This document shows positions 1 through 11,059 of a DNA stretch of 64,000 bases, in pieces; positions within the stretch are counted from its first letter, which is position 1, and each line of letters opens with the position of its first letter. A model generated the notes under the pieces. It was not told where the DNA came from and did no database searches. It saw only the letters and a program-made list of their open reading frames with translations. This DNA comes from Allodiplogaster sudhausi (lineage: Eukaryota; Nematoda; Chromadorea; Rhabditida; Diplogasteridae). The DNA lies in NCBI GenBank assembly GCA_945643635.1, contig CALZFC010000020.1, positions 312,001 through 376,000 on the forward strand, written 5' to 3'. Position numbers and translations under genes: made by a program.

Positions 1-90
1 CTGGCGGACGTGCGCTTCCAGAATCACTCCGAATCTGTCCCTCGCCATGTGCAGGTGCACTACTCCACAGTCTTCTGCTTGTGAAGTGTA
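1..90 (+). CDS. Possible 3' end of an upstream gene
   Basis: Frame 1 is open from the window edge for 27 codons and stops at TGA 82-84. The composition looks protein-like and the downstream sequence is AT-rich, with an ATAAAG-type motif near 330. The gene body lies outside the window, so neither frame nor identity can be confirmed. Confidence 0.3.
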
Positions 91-376
91 CCCGGGGCCG
101 GCGATTCGTATGCGATACTCCCTTTATGAGAATGCTATAATTGTGCAAAAAAAGTCTCCAACTACACATAACTGTTGTTGGTGAGCAATAATAATATGGC
201 TATCATTCTCCGGACTATATCGATTTCCTTTGCTATTATGAAAATAGTACTATTACAAATTCGTTGAGCGCAACATTAATATAGTGTTTATGTACATATA
301 TATATTTTTGTAATGTTCATAAATTATGTAATAAAGTTTTTAAAATAAATTTAAGATTAATAAACTAATTACCGGA

Positions 377-655
377 TCACACATGCACATGCTTGGCGTC
401 GGCGGCGGCGTTGTTCGGATGGCGCAGCACGCCGAGACTTCTTCGGATGCCAAGCGAGCCAGCAGAAGAAGAAGAAGATGACGAATCATCATTTAAAAGA
501 GCTAAAAACTCACGTTTGAAATCGCGCCATTTTACACAATGACGTGATTTACCATTAGCGATACGCGATATTAAATAATCAAGAAAATTCAAAAATAGAT
601 TATTGGCTTCTTTAAACGTGCACATACTTCTCGGGTATTTCTTTGTTCTTTTCAC
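377..655 (-). CDS. Possible small gene or terminal exon, unknown product
   Basis: A 92-codon open frame encodes a basic protein with aromatic and Leu residues in its first half and a seven-serine run (near residue 60) in the second half, followed by RRSLGVLRHPNN. It is one of few open frames here not made of microsatellite. No start context, splice partner or known domain is visible. The serine run comes from an AGA/TCT-rich stretch, so chance opening is a real alternative. Confidence 0.25.
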   Translation of the reverse strand: MKRTKKYPRSMCTFKEANNLFLNFLDYLISRIANGKSRHCVKWRDFKREFLALLNDDSSSSSSSAGSLGIRRSLGVLRHPNNAAADAKHVHV

Positions 656-659
656 TTTT

Positions 660-2120
660 TTACTATGCTCCTTTTCGACAATTTCGAAGCTCTGAGAGGT
701 CCTGGCATTGAAATAAAAAAATTATATACTATCTAATTATGAAGGGCATTCAGTAAAAGTAGACAATAATATCGTTGCGATATCGCTTAAAAAAGTTTAT
801 GTAAAATATCTAAACAATAGTTAGATAATAATTTTTTAATTTATATCCTATCATTGATTCCAATATGTATATACACATGCATACTATATGCCCAAGTGGT
901 TATTAGTCGTAATTTTACAACAAATGAAACTGCAAAAAAAAAAAACTAAGTATAGAAATGTCAACATTAATTGTTCTACTGCAACAGTAATGATCAATGA
1001 GGAAGTACCTCCACACTCTCCCACTGGCGCAGCTGATTGATTCAAAGGAGAATGCTCAGAGCAATTCTACATTCATTCTAATACACAGGTTAGATGTTCT
1101 CGCTCTCTCTTTCTCTCGCTGTCTCTCTACCTTTCTCTCGTTATTCCCCCTTTCCATCTATGTATTTCCTTCACCTTCTCTTACTCTTATCATTCTTTGA
1201 TCTATGCTCCCTTTTGTTCCTTTATCTCTTCTCTAAGTCTCGCCTTCTTTCTTTCTCACCCTCTTTCTTTCGCACTCTCCTACTTTGTCTTCCTCTTTCT
1301 TCTCTCTTTCCCCATCTCTTTTTCTCTCACTTCCATTGGCACCCTCATATCCATAGCCTCGGGTAAATTAAGATCCTCCTCAGCTTCCCTCCTTTTCCAG
1401 TTTATGACACTGATCTACTCGGCAAATTTGCCCTTTTTCCGTCTACGCTTCCCTTTCCCTTTCTTTTTGCTTGAACTTTTCGCACAGCCAAAAGACCATG
1501 AAAAGGGAAAGGAATAAGGAAAGCGAAGTCGGAAACCCCATCCTTTGTCCTGTTAATGTGCTGATGGTGAGAACTATTACGCTCTCCCCTACTTTTTTCC
1601 TTCTCTTTCTCTCCTCGGATCAGCCCCTTCTATCTTCGTTCGTTAAGCTCATATCACCGACTGCCGATGACACGGACAGAGGCAGGAAAAGAGTATGGAA
1701 AGTACTCGCTGAGCCCTGCGGCGCCAGCGCCCATTAAAATCCTCTCGCTTTCCTCCTTGCTCAATATCACTCGTACGCGGTTTTATCCGACCAATGATCA
1801 GGCTGATCACAGCTTTAAATTATGCCAAAAATTATCCCGTAACTTTTGCTAATTTTATTTTTTAATGGCAGCAGCTTCCATTTTGATGTACTCTTAACCT
1901 TTTATCATCCAAACCTTTTCAGTCTCGAGGAATTTAATACTTATTGTTCATTTATATCATGGATACAGGGCACGCCTAAACGCAATGTATCAGATCTGCA
2001 ATTTTACACACACTTGAAAATGCAACAAATCAATATAATATTTCCTATACATACATATGTATATAATTGCAGAAAAGCGTCACTATTAGCCTGTTTATTC
2101 ACCTATGTAGTAAACATGGT
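660..2120. other. No convincing gene; pyrimidine-rich stretch
   Basis: From about 1090 to 1360 the plus strand is almost only C and T (degenerate CTCT/TTTC). The overlapping frames there are Leu/Ser/Phe-rich and result from that composition. The rest is AT-rich with no splice-consistent exons that I could see. Confidence 0.5.
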
Positions 2121-2155
2121 TATTGAAAGAATCATACAGCCGTGAAAAAGCGCCT

Positions 2156-2312
2156 TTAAAAAATGACGTTGCATGTGGCGGCAGTGACTGCGACATTCTT
2201 CGGAGTGTAGAACCACATGCGGTTTGTGCACGTCAACGTGGCCGTCGCAGTGCCGAAATCTCCTGGCAGTGGGCCTTCCACAATACCGCCGGTCTTTCGG
2301 TTAAGCTAGAAT

Positions 2313-2352
<40 letters not shown>

Positions 2353-2994
2353 AGTATAAACAAATAGTGAGAGAGATAAAGACAAGAAAATGCTGATCAA
2401 AGAAGCAGATCTACTGTTGTTCACTTTCACCCGCAGTTGCCCCATTAGTGCTTCGATTTATTTTAGATTGGCGAAAAAAGAAATCTAATGGTAAGAATTG
2501 TTTTTCAGTTTAAAGAAGCCAGAGCTCGCACGTGAATTCGCGCCAACCAAGTACGTAAATTAATAAATGTAAAAGTAACAAAATAAATAAATATGCAAAT
2601 AATAAATGCACAAACCTCGATGGCCGCCGAGTCTCCAGTGCACGTGAGTTCCCTCGTGCACGTGCCATCCATGGCTACTTTGACTTCGTCCCCGTCGAAC
2701 GGCTTCTCGCCGGGAATACCATCCGTCGGCATCACATTCACCAGTGACTATGTATTCGTTTGTCTATTTATTTGTTTGTTTATTTATTTTTTTGTTTATT
2801 TATTTGTTTATTCATTTGTTTATTTATTTATTCTAGCATTTCTTAAGGAAACCAACCGGATCGCACATGCATGTTGGTGGAGTAGGCGAATCAGTCGGCC
2901 GTACAGAGGCGCATCCGAAAGAGGGAGGGAAGAGAGTGGAGAGAGGGAGGAGGGTGCAGAGAAGCAGGGAAACTCCACGGTGTGAGGACGACAT
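2156..2994 (-). CDS. Secreted C6-domain protein, intact three-exon gene
   Basis: Three exons, 2994-2857, 2747-2616 and 2305-2156, all join in phase 0 with GT donors and AG acceptors and give 139 residues ending in TAA. Exon 1 starts with ATG and encodes a hydrophobic signal peptide (core VSLLLCTLLPLSTLF), then a short Pro/Thr segment and CMCDP. Exon 2 carries TCTRELTC and exon 3 carries TLTCTNRMW and a final TC. The resulting six cysteines match the C6 domain, a family expanded in nematodes and of unknown biochemical role. The product is predicted to be secreted or cuticle-associated (inference). The start codon is the first ATG before the signal peptide. Degenerate relatives lie at about 51.5 kb and 52.9-53.9 kb, and the alignment with the latter extends into the 5' flank. 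Confidence 0.82.
2316..2346. repeat. GA microsatellite in intron 2 of the C6 gene
   Basis: A run of GA dinucleotides. The Leu/Ser open frame on the opposite strand is an artefact of this run. Confidence 0.85.
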
Positions 2995-3074
2995 GAGTAA
3001 GAAGAGCTTACGGTTCGGAGATCACTAAACTGAGCCGAAGCATAAAAGTGAGATTTGCGGTGTATTGGCTAACG

Positions 3075-3150
3075 AAGAGAGAGAGAGAGAGGGAGGGAGA
3101 GGGAGGGAGAGGGAGAGAGAAAGAGAGAAAGAGAGAGAGAGAGAGAGAAG
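3075..3150. repeat. Imperfect GA microsatellite upstream of the C6 gene
   Basis: GAGAGG/GAGAGA runs interrupt a 5' flanking region that is otherwise recognisably shared with the C6 copy near 52.8 kb. The shared flanks include a tract reading ATTTTCAATATTGATTCTGT and another resembling TTAGCCAATACACC. Confidence 0.7.
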
Positions 3151-3159
3151 GACAGAATC

Positions 3160-4520
3160 AATATTGAAAATTCCTTTGCGAATAACAAACTCGAATAAAA
3201 AGAAGAACTTCGTTTACTTATTCTGGCACCAAAGCTAACTGCGCAGCGCTGTGTTCATAGCGCAAAGCTGTGTCCACAACTAGTGCGTCTCCAGCATCAT
3301 TTTCAGAGCACCATTTATAACAGAACGAGAAAAGAGGGACTATCATGGAAATCGCCAAACACCTATGAAACAATAGCTGCCTTTCGTTTTTTTTGTATGC
3401 CTCTGGGGCTGGGCATATGTTTTGTTACACCCTGGAACGGGGGCAGTACAAAGCGCAGAGGTGAAAGGCGCATCGCTCATAAGCGCTGCGGTCAAAAGCT
3501 CAGCGACTGGCGCATAGCCATCCATTTTATCTGCTTAAACCATGCTTGACTTCCTGAGAACGGATGTGTTAATTCGGATTTTACTTCTTATTTATGTCGT
3601 CTAAATTAGTAAATTAAATCAAAAATCAAGCACCTTTATCGTGTTTCCGGTGACCTTTTTTAAATTCAATTTTCAGGACAATAATTACAAAAGGCTTTGG
3701 CATTGTTATCAATAAACAAAATTTAAGCAAAAAAAAAATACGTGAGAACCACTGCAGCACATGGGAATTCCATATAGTTAGAAGTTCACTTCTAGCAAGT
3801 GCAAAAGTTAATTTTTTTCATTTTCAAAAAAATTAGAACTTTCTTCGCCCTATATAACCCGCCTTTTGTCCAGATGATCGTCACTCTTCATATAACACTC
3901 CTCTCCAGTCGGTCGGCTCTTCGTTTTGCTCTCGATTATCCCTGTCCCCGTTTGTCTCCTCTTTTTATTAATATTTATTTCCCACTAACAAAGAAAGTAA
4001 ATGAAACGTTTTAGTCTACATATTTATTTACTTTTAGTTACTGCCATGTGCGACGAGGAGAACCAGCACGAACGCGTCTACTCTCGTCCGGTCTACCATA
4101 TTCCTATTTTTCTCAATAATGTAAAACACAAATCATGGGATTTACCTATGAAATAAACATTAAGATACACTTATTAAATAAATAGCAAATAAGGCCTGAA
4201 AGGGTGAAATGATCTACAGACGAACTGAAATTTTTTGTAGAAAGCAAAAGAGAATTTGTAAATATGAGAATTGCTTGAAATAAGACGTTATAAGTTCAAA
4301 GCGTGACAGTAGCGAAGTATAGAAAAATATTTATATTGGAAGGCGAACTTCGCTGTTCGCCTTAATGAAATATAAAAATCTGATTTGATGATTTCTTTCC
4401 GCTTGCCCGCTGCTGACAGTCCGGAGGTTTCTCCACTATTTTGTCAAGAAAAAAGCATTAGTAACATGATCAATTTAAATAATGCAAAAGATTCGTTGCA
4501 TCTAAGGTAATCCATGTTTG
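3160..4520. other. Intergenic, nothing assignable
   Basis: AT-rich sequence with scattered short open frames and no coherent splice-site series. I see no RNA gene or terminal repeat. Confidence 0.4.
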
Positions 4521-4526
4521 CTTGCA

Positions 4527-6934
4527 GACAGTGCCAGTGAGGTATCTTCTGAGTGCGGATTCCATGGAAGAACTAGCTGCTCTGCCGGAGCCCTTCCTTG
4601 GAGAAGGCGTGGAGGCGGATTCTTCTGAGACGACAGAGCGGCTCATCAAACTCATCAGAGTCCTCGAGAACACGGTCATTCTTTTTCTCTTTTCCCCTTG
4701 AGACCTTCAATTATTCCCTTGCATTTTCTTCCCAATTGAAGAGTGGTTCACTTCAGACACCCAAAGGCGCATCGGCTCTTCGCGATCTTCTGAGCCATCG
4801 CCAGCACTTGACGGATGGAGGTGGTCTTTGATTGTGGCGGGTTTTTTTTCTGTCTGGATGCAGAAAAAGAAAGCTTCGCCAATACGATCATATTTTCAGA
4901 GATCGCCATTGCATTCAAGCACAACGACGAATGGAGAAAGCTGGAAGAAGAGGAATGCGAAGGAGAGGTTACGGAAGAGCGGGAGGGAGATGGACAATGG
5001 GAGAGAGGAGAGGAAGATGGGGGAGAGTTTCATGCTATGGTAAAATATTAAGCCTCGTTATATCAGCAAAATGCCATTCTTTTCCAAATTCATATATATA
5101 TATATATTTGGTAGGAAAGACCTTTTTGTTGCATCAATCAAATTGAAAAAAGAGACTGTTGGTGATGCTGAATGTTCTAATTGTAAGAATCCGCCAAGCT
5201 CGTACAACGCATTCCAGGATGATGGTGGCCACTTTCATTCGCTCGAATCGGTCCAACAATTCTTGACCCATTCTGATGCAGGCAAGACTTTGCTGCAAGA
5301 ATACATATGAAGTGGCGAAACGAGATTAATAACGAGAGACAGGATTTGCACATGATTATATGTTTTGTATGTTTAGATTCGTCGCTGTTCATTGAGAGCC
5401 CTCTCGGGCAGGTGAGCGACGTTAACGAGAATAACGGCAACGAAACAATCGTTGGTTTGGTCCGACGACTTAAATTTCATTTAAACAATTGTCACAGCTT
5501 GTACTGTGATGGCAACAGGATAAACCAGGCTATGGCACTGTCATTTCCTCCTCAGAATCGGTTGGGTCATGATGAGAATCCTGATGACGTCAACATTGCA
5601 ACCCAGGATCACGGTGGCCACTTTCATTCGCTCGCATCGCTCCAACAACACTTGGACCATTCTGATGCAGGCAAAAAAAAAAAAATGAACATATGAAACA
5701 GCTAAGCGAGATCTGTGGATGCAAATTATTATATTCATGCATGTTTAGATTCTTCTTTTTTCCTTGCGGGCCCTCTCGAGCAGGAGAACGATGTTAACGA
5801 CCATAACGGATACGTCGCACTCGCAGATTTGGTCTGACGACTTCAATTTCACGTTTAAACTAATTTATATTAAAAATTAAAAAAAGTACTGTAGTTGTAA
5901 CAGGACAAATTGGCCATATGGCACTGTCATTTCCTCTTCACACAGAATTGGGAGGGTCCTGAGGATCCTGACGTCATCCACACCGAAAACCGCCATTTCC
6001 TTCTCAAGATTCTCGAACATTTGGTTGGAAAGTCTTGCAAGAGTGCGTACACATTGAAACTCTGTTCTATTCCAGGACAAGGGCGCCCTCGGTGATCTTC
6101 GCAACTTTCTTCTCCGCTTCAATCTTCCCCTTTCCGGTTGGTAGCTAGGAACATTATATACATATGTAGAGAAAGTATTGTTAATTATTATATTCTAATC
6201 TTTGAAAAAAGAGTTTATACATATTTCATGCCCACTTCTTAATGATGCAGGAACTAATCACAGCTATTTCTCATGCTCAAAAAGGCCAAAAAATTTTTTT
6301 TTCAGTCGTTGACGTCGCGTTCAACGAGCATCAGCTTGACCTCGAAGAGATGGAGGCTGGTGAGTCATGGTTTTGCGCTCTGTTCTGCACCAATGTTCTC
6401 GTTATTGATTAAGGCGATTGGGTTTAGGTTAACTTGATTGCAGTGGCTTCTGAGGAGCGCGTCGCGCAGGGCATTTACGGTGCCTGTCTCTTCTGCTGCC
6501 GGGACGAGCCTGTCGGGCCCGTTGGTTGTCGCGAGTGCCGTCAGCACATCGGCTGCACGAAGTTAGACTGGCCTGGCAAGTCGAAGAGGCACTCATAGGC
6601 ATACAATGCGACAAGCATCGTGAAGCCTTTCAAGTATTACTGATCTACAATCTTGACCTACAAACCCGGATGAATACTCAAACTCGCTGTCCTCAGATGT
6701 GCTCGGAAGTGGGCGATCGTCTTCGGGAGAAGCCGCTCTTCCGCTCACTCGACCTGTCCTCTGTGCAGGCATGTCTAGAAGATTCTGCTGTTTTTTTTAC
6801 TACTATTTTTAGTCCAATCTTCATTTTTCGCTTGCACAAAGAAATGTAACTAACCAGCAATTTTTTTGCTGGCTTGCAGGGAGGAATGTTCTCTCGATCG
6901 TCTTTTGCCCATGGCTGAGCTGGAGGCCGAATAG
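4527..6934 (+). CDS. Unidentified multi-exon gene encoding a Cys-cluster protein
   Basis: Several exon-like blocks follow each other with workable phases: about 4529-4675 (starts TVPVRYLLSADSMEELAAL), 4740-4816, an acidic block from 4901, repeated blocks at 5218-5290 and 5612-5672 (GGHFHSL, QQ, HSDAG), 5949-6018, 6078-6138, 6306-6361 and 6444-6597. The last contains CLFCCRDEPVGPVGCRECRQ followed by HIGC, which looks like a zinc-binding cysteine cluster, though I cannot assign a named finger. A later block at 6697-6765 and a terminal block ending at TAG 6932-6934 (MAELEAE) complete it. Diverged copies of the terminal block with the same stop occur near 19.23-19.28 and 29.98-30.05 kb on the minus strand, which supports it being a real exon. 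The 5' end is not identified and some junctions do not close cleanly, so this copy could be partly degenerate. Confidence 0.4.
5150..6090 (+). repeat. Three diverged tandem segments with duplicated exon-like block
   Basis: Blocks beginning near 5150, 5505 and 5885 share matching stretches, such as GGTGGCCACTTTCATTCGCT at 5224 and 5602 and GGCACTGTCATTTCCTC at 5532 and 5920. The first two also share a tail with ATACATATGAA/AACATATGAAA. The unit is roughly 370-390 bp and well diverged, so the duplication is old. The repeated peptide GGHFHSL...HSDAG is conserved between the first two units. Confidence 0.6.
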
Positions 6935-7229
6935 TTCATGCGGCAGAGTCTTGAAAGAGTCTTCTCTCACTACGCCCCTTTCCTTCCGAATCCCCACTAT
7001 AAAGCTATGATCTGGATACCTGATTAGATACGCAATGAATACGCTCAAAAGCGCATTCTAGCATATAGCATATAAAATAGTAAACAAAAATACCACTAGT
7101 TTTGCCCTCCTTTGAGAGTGAACATTTCATACTTTTCGATTCAAGTATGAAGAATCTACTCTTATAACAGATTTCAACCATAATTTCCGGTACTGATATG
7201 AATTCAATTAATTAGATGAATTAGAGACA

Positions 7230-7530
7230 GCCTACCAACATAGCTGTATGGACCGATGGTGAACAGCAGCAGCGGATTGATCATATGCTTTGTTGTGCTC
7301 GTCTCCGCCCGTGGCTCCGCCCACTCGGAGCGTGGCTCCGCCAACTCGGCGCGTGGCTCCGCCCACTCGGAGCTCTCTGGGAGCACCTTCCTTTTGGCGA
7401 CTGGCTTGACTGCAGATGTCGTTGTGGAAGAGTTCTTCTTCTTTTTCTTTCTTCCATTTCTCTGGCTGCCTTCGTCACTGCTCTCCGCCGCGAGAGGGGC
7501 TCAACCCTGTGCAGCAAAAAAATTGAATCG
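7230..7530 (-). repeat. Segment shared with 29.42-29.68 kb, with 21-bp minisatellite
   Basis: The segment reappears in the opposite orientation at 29.42-29.68 kb. It contains three copies of a 21-bp unit (GTGGCTCCGCCCACTCGGAGC) at about 7311-7373 where the other site has only two. Read on the minus strand, both sites keep an open frame with a lysine tract, an AVKPVAKRKVL segment, a repeated SEWAEPR unit and a hydrophobic end (PLLLFTIGPYSYV), so it may be a coding remnant. An in-frame TGA precedes the lysine tract in both copies. Confidence 0.55.
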
Positions 7531-7584
7531 AAAACTATTGAGGTTAAAGAAAGTTATGAGCACAGCAAGAGCGAGCAACCTCCT

Positions 7585-7680
7585 TGGAAAGGCTCGGCCC
7601 GGTCCGGCCCAACTTTCCAGGGCCCTGGGGAGGGCCCAAAAAGGTGGGCCGGCTCGTAGGCCCGTTTGGGCCCGATAAGC
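7585..7680. repeat. GGCCC-rich repeat remnant
   Basis: Dense GGCCC/GGGCC motifs (GGCTCGGCCCGGTCCGGCCC and similar) in an AT-rich background. Related remnants lie at about 8425-8480 and 8765-8815. They resemble the interior of the element at 9167-9605 but lack clear terminal repeats. Confidence 0.5.
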
Positions 7681-7855
7681 AAACTATGTCGTCCAGTCAG
7701 AACGACTTGTAGCAAAGTGAGAAGTTAATTTTCGTAGCATGAATTTCTCGATATTAGGCAGTTGTTATTCCGGCCAGTCATATGGTTTCTTCGGAAGATT
7801 CGATGGATTGGATTTGAGGATAATCGAGCGCGGGACAAAACGAAGAATCAACCCT

Positions 7856-8020
7856 CAAATCGGCCGTGGATCCCACCAATGAATCGTAGCCATTCGACGA
7901 CACTCTCACCCAGCGACCTGCTCACGTCCCAATACTCTGAAGATCCAGTTTTTGATTCAGCAAATGACAAAAATTCTCTCCGCTCTACCAACTCAGCTGT
8001 CCAGTCAAATGGACGGGCTT
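7856..8020 (-). repeat. Dispersed repeat with coding remnant (copy at 24.67-24.86 kb)
   Basis: The segment aligns to 24665-24860 in the same orientation. Read on the minus strand it is open and contains SRSLGESVVEWLRF and WTAELVERR; the second copy keeps most of these residues but has in-frame stops. Conservation of the frame suggests a fragment of a mobile-element protein. The family is not identified. Confidence 0.4.
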
Positions 8021-9024
8021 GATGCGCGCCTGTAGCCTCTTCAGCTCGTCCGTCTGTTCGCGTCGCCGGAGCCTCGCTTGGTTCATCCGCTTCTCCCATT
8101 GCCGATGAGGTCGTAGTAGATTTTTGCCTCAACCGTGAATCCGGAGCAATCCGAGCATAAAGTGATCTCAAAGTTGGATAGTTATACTTGGGTAATCGAA
8201 CCACTGATTAGTTAGAATAAGCAGCGACTTACCGGTTCTCTCTCGCATTGTGTCTCCGAAAAATTGATATTCCTGATAAGCTAGAATGCATTTATTTATT
8301 TTAACAGAAAAGCCCATCATTTTTTAAATAGAAAAGATGCATGTAAATACGCTTAACCAAATAACTTCTAAATTTTAAGGTACATAGCCCATGGAATTTT
8401 TTTAACAAAAATTTTAAAAGTGGGGCCCAAAAATTCTAGGGCCAGGAAATGGTTCGGGCCAAGCCGGCCCAAAATTGTTTAGCCATTTACCATCTCTGCA
8501 TACAATATGAAGAACCAATCTGCTGTTCTTTACTGTTCGTTAGATTTTCGAAGAGTACCCCACTGTTTTGATTGTTGCTAGCAAGAATGCTCAAAACCGG
8601 CGAACTCTTATCACTCATAAGTTATGTATATAGCAATTAAACGGTCCTATTCTGCTTCAGAATGAAATAAATGTAAAGCCTTGTGAGTGGTAAACCAAGA
8701 GCAAAGAGTTCTTGCTAAGAAAAGGACGAATTCGAAATTGGAATCTGACATGCCTAAAATAACTGAGGGCCCAAAAATTGCGGGCCGGGCCGAGCCGACC
8801 CAAAAAATTGGGGGCAGTTTCCATCTCTTGCCACGGCTGTGCACGCATTCAAACATCTTTTGGATTGATCGGGTATTAGACGCAGAAGACTGGGCGAGCG
8901 AGTCAAGCAGAGTCTGGTCAGACGACAAGGCTTCTTGATTAGAAGAGAGCACTTCGGCAAGGACCATCTTTGGAAGAGGGCATGAGTGGCTAAACAACAA
9001 AGGGATAAGAAGGACAGTGAGACA

Positions 9025-9026
<2 letters not shown>

Positions 9027-9068
<42 letters not shown>

Positions 9069-9072
9069 GAGA
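9027..9072. repeat. GA microsatellite
   Basis: About 40 bp of near-perfect GA. It explains the long Leu/Ser frames on the minus strand here. Confidence 0.85.
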
Positions 9073-9166
9073 AGAGGCAGAAAGTAAAATGAGCTCAAAT
9101 AGAAGGACTCTCTTCTGGCCACACACGCAACTGGCTACTCCAAGCATGCTACCTCTCTATCCCACG

Positions 9167-9605
9167 CAGGGATGATCAAAGCGGGCCGAGCCCGGGCCGG
9201 GCCCGGGCCGGGCCCTAGGCCCGGCCCGGCCCGTTGCTAATTTGGCGGGCCGGGGCCCGGCCCGGGCCGAGATTTTGAAGGCAGGGCCCGGCCCGGCCCG
9301 GCCCGCTTACCCCCAGGGCCCGGCCCGGCCCGCATACCCCACGGGCCGGGCCGGGCCCAGGCCTGGCCCGGGCCGGGCCCGTTTTAACATAGGCCCGGTC
9401 CGTTGCCAATTTGGCGGGCCCGGGCCCGGCCCGTTGCCAATTTGGCGGGCCCGGGCCCGGCCCGTTGCCAATTTGGCGGGCCCGGGCCCGGCCCGTTGCC
9501 AATTTGGCGGGCCCGGGCCGAGATTTTGAAAATAGGGCCCGGCCCGGCCCGGCCCGCTTACCCCCAGGGCCCGGGCCGGCCCGGGCCTGGTTTTGATCAT
9601 CCCTG
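9167..9605. mobile_element. hAT-type non-autonomous element with GGCCCGG array
   Basis: The left end is CAGGGATGATCAAA and the right end is its inverted complement TTTTGATCATCCCTG. Flanks are ATCCCACG (9159-9166) and ATTCCACG (9606-9613), an 8-bp target duplication with one mismatch. CAGGG termini and 8-bp duplications are hallmarks of hAT elements. The interior is composed of GGGCCC/GGCCCGG motifs and includes four 31-bp tandem units starting near 9401, 9432, 9463 and 9494 (CGTTGCCAATTTGGCGGG). It has no coding capacity. An empty site is visible: the paralogous flanks near 45546 (plus) and 42040 (inverted) read TCTATCCCACGCAAGAGATG without the insertion. Confidence 0.85.
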
Positions 9606-9639
9606 ATTCCACGCAACAGATGCTAGGTTAACACGCCTG

Positions 9640-10377
9640 GCAGTTCCCAGCGGAGCGCAACGAAAAGCGATTCCGTCGGGCGGAATTTGTACGCCTAAAT
9701 GGGAGAAAGACTGTCCCCTCACACACCGAACAGAGTCAGTATCAGGACGCCAAAGTCATGCGTGGGAATTAGAGAGGTAAACGGAAACAGTAAAAAAAGT
9801 CGTAAATTGACACACACACAACTGGAGGGAGCTGCCTCACTTGCTGAGGCATTATTGTAGCAAAACGAATAATCATGTAAAGAATAGTCGAAATTAGGAA
9901 ACTGCCTTTACTCAATAATCTCATAAAAGTGTGCACTGATTCAAGCTGCCATGCTGTTTCGTGGAGGCTAGTTAGATTTGCTGAAAGTACTCAACTGCAT
10001 TGCTTTTTGTTGCAGCAATCTTTCGACTCAGACTTTTGCATATTTCGCAACAGAAATTACGCATTCGATTGTGCAAAGTTGGCAATTGCTCAGAACGTGA
10101 GATTGCCATGCCATTTAGTGGGCAAACGCGGGCAGAGAGCGGTTGGTCGGTGGTCAGTTCCTTTTTGTCCAAAATTTTTAATTTCATTTAATTAAATTAT
10201 TATTTATTATCAGAGTTGATTTTTCATACGTTTGATACGAAACTAGGGCAAAAGGATATTACTTTTAAAGAAAGATCTTTTTTTATTATTTTCTTTTCTT
10301 CATAAGGTTAATTAAGTTAACAATAGCAGACGTTGGAATTTCATTGAAATCAACCGGAATTTCATCCTCACTCTCAG
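9640..10377 (+). promoter_or_regulatory. 5' flank of transporter copy A, shared with copies B and C
   Basis: This region matches 45540-46293 upstream of copy C and, inverted, 41279-42060 upstream of copy B. Shared landmarks are an AGCGGAGCGCA tract, a TGTTGCAGCAAT/TGTCGAAACAAA tract and an AGTTAATTAAGTTAA-like block about 60 bp before the ATG. It presumably includes the promoter and 5' untranslated region. No defined core promoter motif is recognisable. Confidence 0.5.
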
Positions 10378-11059
10378 ATGGCCGGTGCTGTCGTTGTCCC
10401 GCTGGAAAACCAGGAGCAGCAGAAAGTTACGACTCTTGATGCCGTCTTTCGCTACCTTGCAAGTGAGTTTTATGACGGAAAGATATCACGTTCATTAACA
10501 ATGAATAATTCCTATAAAAGTATTCTTCTGAGATATAATTTATTTGGTTACGTATTTAGCAATGAGAATAAATAATAAATTAGCACGAACATCAACCGTA
10601 ATCTATTCATATTTTTCTGACTAATGTAGTCGCGTCACTCGAAATCACATGTATGGTGCGAATTCAAAATGGTGCGAATTCAAGAGCGAATTAATATATT
10701 AGCTGCATTAAATTTGACGAATGCTCCTCCAGGCAAGCCCGGCTGGTGGCGGCATTTCCGCTGGAACATTCTGATCTACCTCATCATCTCCATGGCTTCC
10801 TCGTTCGAGATCGCTAGGACCAATGTCATACTGATGCAGGTTTATAAAAAAGTAACAAAAAAGGTAAATAAAGTTCAGAGACAAATAGAGACAAATTTTG
10901 AATTTCACGAAATCTAAGCCCGGTTCGATGTAGTTGTAAGGAGCTCTTCGGGCAATTACTCACATATCGGTGTCTCTTCATGGTTGAATTCGCTTTGGTC
11001 AAAACGTTTGACCTCGAATATTTGAACGATTTTTGTGCACTCGTTAGAAGTTTTATAGG

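Noticed and set aside
1094..1517. Leu/Ser/Phe-rich overlapping frames resembling membrane proteins
   Set aside because: They come from a low-complexity pyrimidine tract.
8647..9147. 166-codon minus-strand frame with a long Ser-Leu run
   Set aside because: It is built around the GA microsatellite at 9027-9072, with no splice sites or paralogue support.
9401..9524. CRISPR-like array (four 31-bp units)
   Set aside because: Units are directly adjacent without unique spacers and lie in an element of a eukaryotic genome. The same applies to the arrays at 45385, 49390 and 60359.
9215..9616. Several long open frames of Gly/Pro/Ala/Arg on both strands
   Set aside because: They are by-products of the GGCCCGG array inside the hAT-type element; all six frames are open there because stop codons need A/T.
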